Assembly: GCA_937915475.1 (NCBI GenBank)
Contig: CALGIR010000177.1
Location: 1-9,871, forward strand
Direction of reading: 5' to 3'
Source of the DNA: an uncultured Bacteroidales bacterium
Lineage (GTDB): Bacteria; Bacteroidota; Bacteroidia; Bacteroidales; Tenuifilaceae
Length of the DNA: 9,871 bases
Shown piece after piece: positions 5,372-9,871 of this stretch. Positions within the stretch are counted from its first letter, which is position 1. Each line of letters opens with the position of its first letter. The notes beneath the pieces were generated by a model. The model saw nothing but the letters and a program-made list of their open reading frames with translations, had not been told where the DNA came from and did no database searches. The position numbers were made by a program, and so were the translations under genes.

Positions 5372-6610
5372 ATGAAAAGGACTGCATCCATTCTCCTAGC
5401 CTTATTAATGATACTTACTTTGGGTTGTAAAAAAGAGGAGCCCATCAACGAACTGGCAAATAGACAACTGATGTACGAAATGGATAAATGGTACCTTTGG
5501 TACGACAAGATGCCCGACGTTAACCCCGAAAATTACCATTCACCAGTTGACCTACTTGACGCTCTTATATACAAAGAGTTAGACAAATGGAGTTACATAA
5601 CCACCAAGCAGGAACTTGAGGCGTACTACAATCAAGCACAGTACGTTGGTTACGGCATAGGAATGGCCTTCGATACTAATAACCAACTCTGGATTACCTT
5701 TATCTTCGACGAATCACCGCTTAGGGAGTTTGGCGTTGATAGAGGCTGGAGAATTGAGGCCATTAACAACACCAATGTATCTCCAAGCAATGTAACATCT
5801 CTTCTAGCACCTAATAACGCAACCTTTAGGCTTATCAACCACAAAATAGAAGAGAAAATTGTATCTGCAACTAAAGAAACCGTTAAGATGAATACAGTTC
5901 TTATGGACTCTGTTTACACCATCGACTCGAAAAACATTGGCTATTTTGTGCTTAAGGGATTTGTTGGGCCAACTGTTGAAGAGCTAAACATCACCTTTAC
6001 AAAGTTTACTGAGCAAAACGTAAACGAAGTAATTGTTGACCTGAGGTATAATGGCGGTGGCAGTATTAACACAGCATCGCATTTAGCCAATTTGCTTGCA
6101 GGCAGTATTGCCAATGGGGAGATTCTGGGCACTTTTGCCCACAACAATAAGCAAAGCCATGAGAATAGTTCAATCTATATCGAAATTGAAACAAACTCAC
6201 TATTTCTCGATAGGGTAGTATTTATCACAACCCGAAATTCAGCTTCGGCAAGTGAACTGGTAATAAACGGGCTTACCCCGCACATGGATGTAGTTTTGGT
6301 TGGCGATAAAACCTACGGGAAACCCGTTGGAATGAAAACCTTCTGGTATAATGAGTTCGATTGGGCATTCGTGCCCATATGCTTCAGGTTTTTGAATGCC
6401 AACGATGAGGGTGATTACTACGATGGCATCCCTGCTGACATTGCAGCTGGAGACGGCATCAGCTTTCCCTTTGGTGATATAAGCGAACCTAGCCTTGCCG
6501 CTGCAATTGGCCTTATAACAGGGCAACCAAAAACGCTAAGCGAAACAACTTTTGAGAAACTTTATCAGCCACAGCAAAAAGGTTTAAGGGAAGAGATTGG
6601 GGCCTGGTAA
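5372..6610 (+). CDS. S41-family serine peptidase, predicted outer-membrane lipoprotein
   Basis: A 412-residue lipoprotein. The signal peptide MKRTASILLALLMILTLGC gives lipidated Cys19. The KKEE just after Cys19 fits the acidic lipoprotein export signals described in Bacteroidetes, so surface exposure is possible. An N-terminal helical S41 region (about 27-85, with KWYLWYDKMPD) is followed by a PDZ-like domain opening with GYGIG at 93-97. The peptidase core has VDLRYNGGG from 222 and the Ser-Lys dyad: Ser292 in NSASASEL and Lys317 in GDKTYGKPVG, 25 residues apart as in CtpA/Prc enzymes. The Gln usually four residues after the Lys is Met321 here. The ATG at 5372 was chosen because it gives a proper signal peptide; a longer frame opens 18 codons upstream, inside the transporter gene. 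The substrate is unknown. Confidence 0.87.
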   Translation: MKRTASILLALLMILTLGCKKEEPINELANRQLMYEMDKWYLWYDKMPDVNPENYHSPVDLLDALIYKELDKWSYITTKQELEAYYNQAQYVGYGIGMAFDTNNQLWITFIFDESPLREFGVDRGWRIEAINNTNVSPSNVTSLLAPNNATFRLINHKIEEKIVSATKETVKMNTVLMDSVYTIDSKNIGYFVLKGFVGPTVEELNITFTKFTEQNVNEVIVDLRYNGGGSINTASHLANLLAGSIANGEILGTFAHNNKQSHENSSIYIEIETNSLFLDRVVFITTRNSASASELVINGLTPHMDVVLVGDKTYGKPVGMKTFWYNEFDWAFVPICFRFLNANDEGDYYDGIPADIAAGDGISFPFGDISEPSLAAAIGLITGQPKTLSETTFEKLYQPQQKGLREEIGAW

Positions 6611-6619
6611 GAATCTATT

Positions 6620-6680
6620 TAGCAAAATTTATGAGAGCTTAGTGCTTGGTTTACACCCACCCTTGTTGCACTTTTTGCTA
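6620..6680 (+). terminator. Composite hairpin between the S41 gene and ruvC
   Basis: TAGCAAAA (6620-6627) pairs with TTTTGCTA (6673-6680), and AGTGC (6641-6645) with GCACT (6668-6672). The right arm is continuous while the left arm has a 13-base bulge. It begins 9 bases after the S41 stop and its right arm overlaps the first bases of the next -7 box. It may terminate the upstream transcript, but it lacks a classical T tail. Confidence 0.4.
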
Positions 6681-6686
6681 TATTTG
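6679..6686 (+). promoter_or_regulatory. Putative -7 promoter element (TATATTTG) for the ruvC-mutL unit
   Basis: TATATTTG fits TAnnTTTG, 32 bases before the ruvC start at 6719. It overlaps a perfect palindrome, ATTTGCAAAT (6682-6691), and is embedded in the same 14 bases found before the EamA transporter. No clear -33 box is visible. Confidence 0.5.
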
Positions 6687-6718
6687 CAAATAATTAGCAC
6701 TTTGCAAAATTATCTACT

Positions 6719-7282
6719 TTGAGCAAATTACAGGAACGAATAATACTTGGAATAGACCCTGGCACCAACGTTTTGGGCTACGGAATAATTAGCTGTAAGG
6801 GGAAAAATGATATTGACCTGGTAGTTCTAGGGATTATTGAACTGAAAAAGTATGGAGACCATTACCTTAAACTTAAGGCAATTTACGAAAGGGTTCAACA
6901 ACTGGTTGACCAGTATTTGCCCGATGATGTAGCCATTGAGGCTCCATTTTTCGGAAAAAACGTTCAGAGTATGCTAAAGTTAGGGCGTGCTCAGGGGGTA
7001 GCCATGGCTGCTGCGCTATCACGGTCGGTACCAATTTTTGAGTACGCCCCAAAAAAAATCAAAATGGCCATAACGGGACAGGGCAATGCATCGAAAGAGC
7101 AAGTTGCAGCTATGCTGCAAAATATTTTAAAGACTAAAGATTTTGGCGTAAAAACCCTTGATGCAACCGATGGCCTTGCAGCAGCAGTTTGTCACTTTTA
7201 TCAACAGCAAAACTATGTTAGCAATGGCAAAGCCAATAGCTGGAGTGCATTTGTTAAGAATAATCCAGATAGGGTAAAGTAA
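6719..7282 (+). CDS. ruvC: Crossover junction endodeoxyribonuclease RuvC
   Basis: A 187-residue RNase H-fold nuclease that resolves Holliday junctions together with RuvAB in recombinational repair. The four catalytic acids are present: Asp13 in [13 protein letters not shown], Glu74 in [14 protein letters not shown], and Asp148 and Asp151 in [11 protein letters not shown], the last two spaced as in E. coli Ruv[17 protein letters not shown] is also diagnostic. Length is normal apart from a slightly longer C-terminal tail. The start must be TTG at 6719: the frame is closed by TAG at 6695-6697 and there is no ATG or GTG before the first catalytic strand. The gene leads an apparent unit with a small membrane protein (38 bases on), mutL and a rhomboid gene. 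Confidence 0.96.
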   Translation: MSKLQERIILGIDPGTNVLGYGIISCKGKNDIDLVVLGIIELKKYGDHYLKLKAIYERVQQLVDQYLPDDVAIEAPFFGKNVQSMLKLGRAQGVAMAAALSRSVPIFEYAPKKIKMAITGQGNASKEQVAAMLQNILKTKDFGVKTLDATDGLAAAVCHFYQQQNYVSNGKANSWSAFVKNNPDRVK

Positions 7283-7320
7283 TTACACGTGAGCTATTTT
7301 AAAATAATGGAGACCTAACG

Positions 7321-7599
7321 ATGAGAGTAGTTTTTTTTAAAACACCAAAGCCAAAGCAATTTAAGTATACACCTATTTTCTATAACCCCGAAAAAGAGGC
7401 TTTAAAAGAAAGGGAACAACAGCTTAAGCAAGAGTTAGGTTTAGGCGATGCCGAAACGCCAAGGGTTTCATTAATCAAAGGGCAGTTCAGACGGCACTAT
7501 GAGGCTAAAGTAAAAGGGCGAGCCAAGACCAAAAGTAATTTTAGGTTAATCCTAATTTTTATTGCTCTATGCTTGCTTGCTTACTATATGCTTAACTAA
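7321..7599 (+). CDS. Small C-terminally membrane-anchored protein of unknown function
   Basis: A 92-residue protein that I can place in no characterised family. The N-terminal half is very basic (MRVVFFKTPKPKQFKYTPI), followed by NPEKEALKEREQQLKQELG (about 22-40), a charged stretch likely to be helical. A second basic region, about 52-71, contains FRRHYEAKVKGRAKTK. It ends in one hydrophobic helix, about 76-91 (LILIFIALCLLAYYML), with almost no residues after it, so a tail-anchored inner-membrane protein facing the cytoplasm is likely. There is no signal peptide. GGAGA at 7309-7313, 7 bases before the ATG, is one of the few Shine-Dalgarno-like sites in the window and supports the start. It sits between ruvC and mutL (17 bases ahead of mutL). 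Similar short proteins beside mutL seem familiar in Bacteroidetes, but I cannot verify that here. Confidence 0.75.
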   Translation: MRVVFFKTPKPKQFKYTPIFYNPEKEALKEREQQLKQELGLGDAETPRVSLIKGQFRRHYEAKVKGRAKTKSNFRLILIFIALCLLAYYMLN

Positions 7600-7616
7600 T
7601 AAGAGTAAGAATTAAC

Positions 7617-9461
7617 ATGCCAGATATAATTCAGCTACTACCCGATTCTGTTGCAAACCAAATTGCCGCAGGTGAAGTTGTTCAACGGCCAGCCTCCGTC
7701 GTAAAAGAGTTAATGGAAAACTCTATCGACGCAGGCAGTTCAAACGTTCAAGTTGTTGTTCGCGATGGTGGTAAAGGGCTAATTCAGATTATTGATAATG
7801 GTAGCGGTATGTCCGAAACCGATGCAAGATTATCCTTTGAGCGACATGCAACTTCAAAAATAAAGGAGGCTAACGACCTATTTGCCATACAAACCATGGG
7901 TTTTAGGGGCGAGGCATTGGCATCAATTGCCGCTGTTGCCGAGGTTGAGATGAAAAGCCGCGTTGGAAATAACCAGATTGGAACAAGCATTCGCATATCG
8001 GGAACAAAACTTGTTGAGCACGAGCCAACGTCATGCCCCGAAGGCACATCCATATCCGTAAAAAACCTCTTCTTTAATATTCCTGCACGCCGCAAATTTT
8101 TAAAAAGTTCGTCGCTCGAACTGAAGCATATTATAAGCGAGTTTCAACGGATTGCTCTAGCCAACCCAATGGTTTCATTCTCGCTATCGCACAACGGTGC
8201 CGATATATACAACCTCCCAGAGGGTAGTATTAAGCAGCGCATTGTTCACCTGATGGGTAAAAACCTTGGAAAACACCTAATCGATATCAACACCAAAACA
8301 TCGGTAATTGGCATAACTGGTTTTATTGGCACCCCCAGTAGCGCAAAGAAAAGCCCTGGTGAGCAGTTCTTCTTTGTAAATAACCGATACATGAAGAATC
8401 CCTACTTGCATAAAGCTGTGATGAGGGCATACGAGAAGTTGCTTCCTCCCGAAACTATACCACCATACTTTATCTTCCTTGAATCCGACCCAAGTTCCAT
8501 TGATGTAAACATTCATCCCACCAAAACTGAAATTAAGTTTGAAGATGAGCGTATGATATGGCAAATACTAAATGCTGCCATAAAAGAGACGTTGGGAAAG
8601 TTTGCTGTTGTTCCATCAATCGACTTTGACACCGAAATGGTTATCGATATCCCATTCTTCCCCAAGAGTGCACCTGTTAGTCCGCCAGAGGTTGAGGTCA
8701 ACACCGACTTTAATCCTTTTGATAAGGACCCTGCAAGCCGTTCATCGTATCAGCAGGTTAGTAGGCGCAAATCATATCCCCAAAAGGGTTGGCAAGAACT
8801 TTATCAGCAAGTGCAAGGTAAAGGATTTGATGAAGGTATGAACCAAACTGGACAAACATCGCTAACCCATACCGAGCAAAAACCCATTGTACCCAATGCA
8901 ACACAACGATTTTTTCAGCTTAAAAACAGGTATATACTCACCTCTGTAAAATCTGGATTAATGGTTATTGACCAGAAACGAGCGCACGAACGAATTTTAT
9001 TTGAAAACTACCTTACTGGATTATCCATGGGGCCTTCGAGTTCACAACACGAGCTATTTCCACAGTCCATTGAGCTAAACGCGGGTGAATTCACCTTGCT
9101 TACAGAACAAATTGATGGATTGGCGTTGCTTGGAATTTCCATTAGCCTACTTGGACAAAACACAATTGCTGTAAACGCATTACCATCAAGCATAAAGGCG
9201 AGTAATCCAGAGCAGCTGGTCCGCGACTTTATCCATTCGTTTAAAGAGAATACATCGAACCCCGAATATGATGCTCATCAAAAACTTGCCAGTTCACTGG
9301 CAAAGGCATCGGCCATACCCTACAACAGGCAACTTGAACCCATAGAGATGCAAGATTTGGTTGATAAACTATTTGCCTGCCAACACCCTAATGTCTCACC
9401 AGATGGAAAGCCAACTATCTCAATACTTGGAATTGAGGAACTTGAAAAACGGCTTAAGTAA
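7617..9461 (+). CDS. mutL: DNA mismatch repair protein MutL
   Basis: A 614-residue protein that links MutS mismatch recognition to strand removal. The N-terminal GHKL ATPase has Glu31 and Asn35 in VVKELMENSIDAG, Asp60 in IIDNGSGM, RHATSKI at 76-82, GFRGEALASIA from 95, GTSISVKNLFFNIPARRKFL from 143, and NVNIHPTKTEIKF near 300. A low-complexity linker (about 345-425) leads to the C-terminal dimerisation domain, which opens with FFQLKNRYILTSV. The endonuclease motif DQHA(X)2E(X)4E is present in altered form, DQKRAHERILFE at 452-463. The later CPHGRPT-type motif appears as CQHPNVSPDGKPT from 588, and the ACR-type cysteine motif is not evident. Nuclease activity is therefore uncertain. The start gives the standard N-terminus IIQLLPDSVANQIAAGEVV. 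Confidence 0.97.
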   Translation: MPDIIQLLPDSVANQIAAGEVVQRPASVVKELMENSIDAGSSNVQVVVRDGGKGLIQIIDNGSGMSETDARLSFERHATSKIKEANDLFAIQTMGFRGEALASIAAVAEVEMKSRVGNNQIGTSIRISGTKLVEHEPTSCPEGTSISVKNLFFNIPARRKFLKSSSLELKHIISEFQRIALANPMVSFSLSHNGADIYNLPEGSIKQRIVHLMGKNLGKHLIDINTKTSVIGITGFIGTPSSAKKSPGEQFFFVNNRYMKNPYLHKAVMRAYEKLLPPETIPPYFIFLESDPSSIDVNIHPTKTEIKFEDERMIWQILNAAIKETLGKFAVVPSIDFDTEMVIDIPFFPKSAPVSPPEVEVNTDFNPFDKDPASRSSYQQVSRRKSYPQKGWQELYQQVQGKGFDEGMNQTGQTSLTHTEQKPIVPNATQRFFQLKNRYILTSVKSGLMVIDQKRAHERILFENYLTGLSMGPSSSQHELFPQSIELNAGEFTLLTEQIDGLALLGISISLLGQNTIAVNALPSSIKASNPEQLVRDFIHSFKENTSNPEYDAHQKLASSLAKASAIPYNRQLEPIEMQDLVDKLFACQHPNVSPDGKPTISILGIEELEKRLK

Positions 9462-9540
9462 CCTTAGCCTTTATCACTCTGATATAAAGAACAAACTAGT
9501 TGGGTAAACGTTAATCAATACAAATAAACAGCATATTACC

Positions 9541-9871
9541 ATGAGTTTTAGCGGACAATCACCATTCCAAAATATACCTCCGGTTGTTAAGAACCTTATC
9601 ATTATTAATGCGATAATGCTTCTTGCCACCTATGTTTTAGGCACCATGGGAATCGACCTAAACAGGATTCTAGGCCTTTACTATTTTGGATCGCCCTCAT
9701 TTAAACCCCTTCAGCTGGTTACCCATATCTTTATGCACGGGGGAATTACTCACCTCTTCTTTAATATGTTTGCCCTATTCATGTTCGGTAGAATTCTAGA
9801 GCAAGTATGGGGGAGTAAAAGATTTTTTATATACTACTTCTTTACGGGATTAGGTGCTGCCGCGCTACACT
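9541..9871 (+). CDS. Rhomboid-family intramembrane serine protease, N-terminal part
   Basis: The gene begins at ATG 9541 (MSFSGQSPFQNIPPVVKNL) and runs off the window end after 110 codons. The first transmembrane helix is about 18-36 (IIINAIMLLATYVLG). Next comes the rhomboid signature THIFMHGGITHLFFNMFALF, with His62, His66 and His71 and Asn75; the first His and the Asn correspond to oxyanion-region residues in the family. FGRILEQVWGSKRFFIYYFFTGLGAA follows. The catalytic Ser (GxSG) and His lie outside the window, so activity cannot be judged. It follows mutL by 79 bases with no clear promoter or terminator between, so it probably belongs to the same unit. The mutL-rhomboid order is common in Bacteroidetes. 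Substrates are unknown. Confidence 0.9.
   Translation, partial: MSFSGQSPFQNIPPVVKNLIIINAIMLLATYVLGTMGIDLNRILGLYYFGSPSFKPLQLVTHIFMHGGITHLFFNMFALFMFGRILEQVWGSKRFFIYYFFTGLGAAALH

Noticed and set aside
8277..8564. 95-codon open frame on the minus strand inside mutL
   Set aside because: Antisense to the conserved MutL core with no promoter or start context; treated as a shadow, as are other antisense frames in the S41, HAD and mutL genes.
1..9871. CRISPR array, insertion sequence, integrase or defence system
   Set aside because: No regularly spaced direct repeats, no terminal inverted repeats and no transposase or nuclease-toxin genes; the genes are ordinary chromosomal ones.

Overview
The window looks like chromosomal DNA of a Bacteroidota (Bacteroidetes) member, probably Bacteroidales or a close relative. 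The evidence is in the sequence: promoter elements fit the Bacteroidetes -7 consensus TAnnTTTG, most starts lack a Shine-Dalgarno sequence, the base composition is fairly AT-rich, there is a lipoprotein with an acidic export-type signal after its cysteine, and the gene orders rplU-rpmA-serS and ruvC-small membrane protein-mutL-rhomboid fit this phylum. Most of the window is housekeeping. I see no transposase, integrase, phage gene, CRISPR array, tRNA or rRNA.

Layout. Bases 1-808 hold the 3' end of a DUF318/ArsP-type permease and a small HAD-fold phosphatase whose reading frame is cut by an in-frame TAG near its start. Bases 957-1394 encode a single-domain rhodanese with an unusual cysteine-rich tail. 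It converges on a small SMR-family exporter on the minus strand (1521-1865) whose promoter seems to give an almost leaderless mRNA. A gene-free stretch of about 540 bases follows. It contains a terminator-like hairpin facing + with no + strand gene in front of it, then a good promoter for rplU-rpmA (ribosomal proteins L21 and L27). serS lies directly behind a strong terminator-like hairpin, with no promoter visible between them.

Bases 4384-7282 carry two units that start in the same way: a hairpin whose right arm runs into a -7 element, with an identical 14-base sequence in both. The first unit is an EamA-type transporter plus an S41-family lipoprotein peptidase. The second is ruvC, which starts at TTG, followed by a small tail-anchored protein, mutL, and a rhomboid protease cut by the window end. 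The ruvC-mutL stretch pairs Holliday-junction resolution with mismatch repair in one apparent transcription unit.

I found no complete new biological system. The points most worth a second look are the amber codon in the HAD gene, the hairpin upstream of serS, the repeated hairpin/promoter element, the orphan terminator at 1990-2051, the rhodanese tail, and the degenerate nuclease motifs of MutL.
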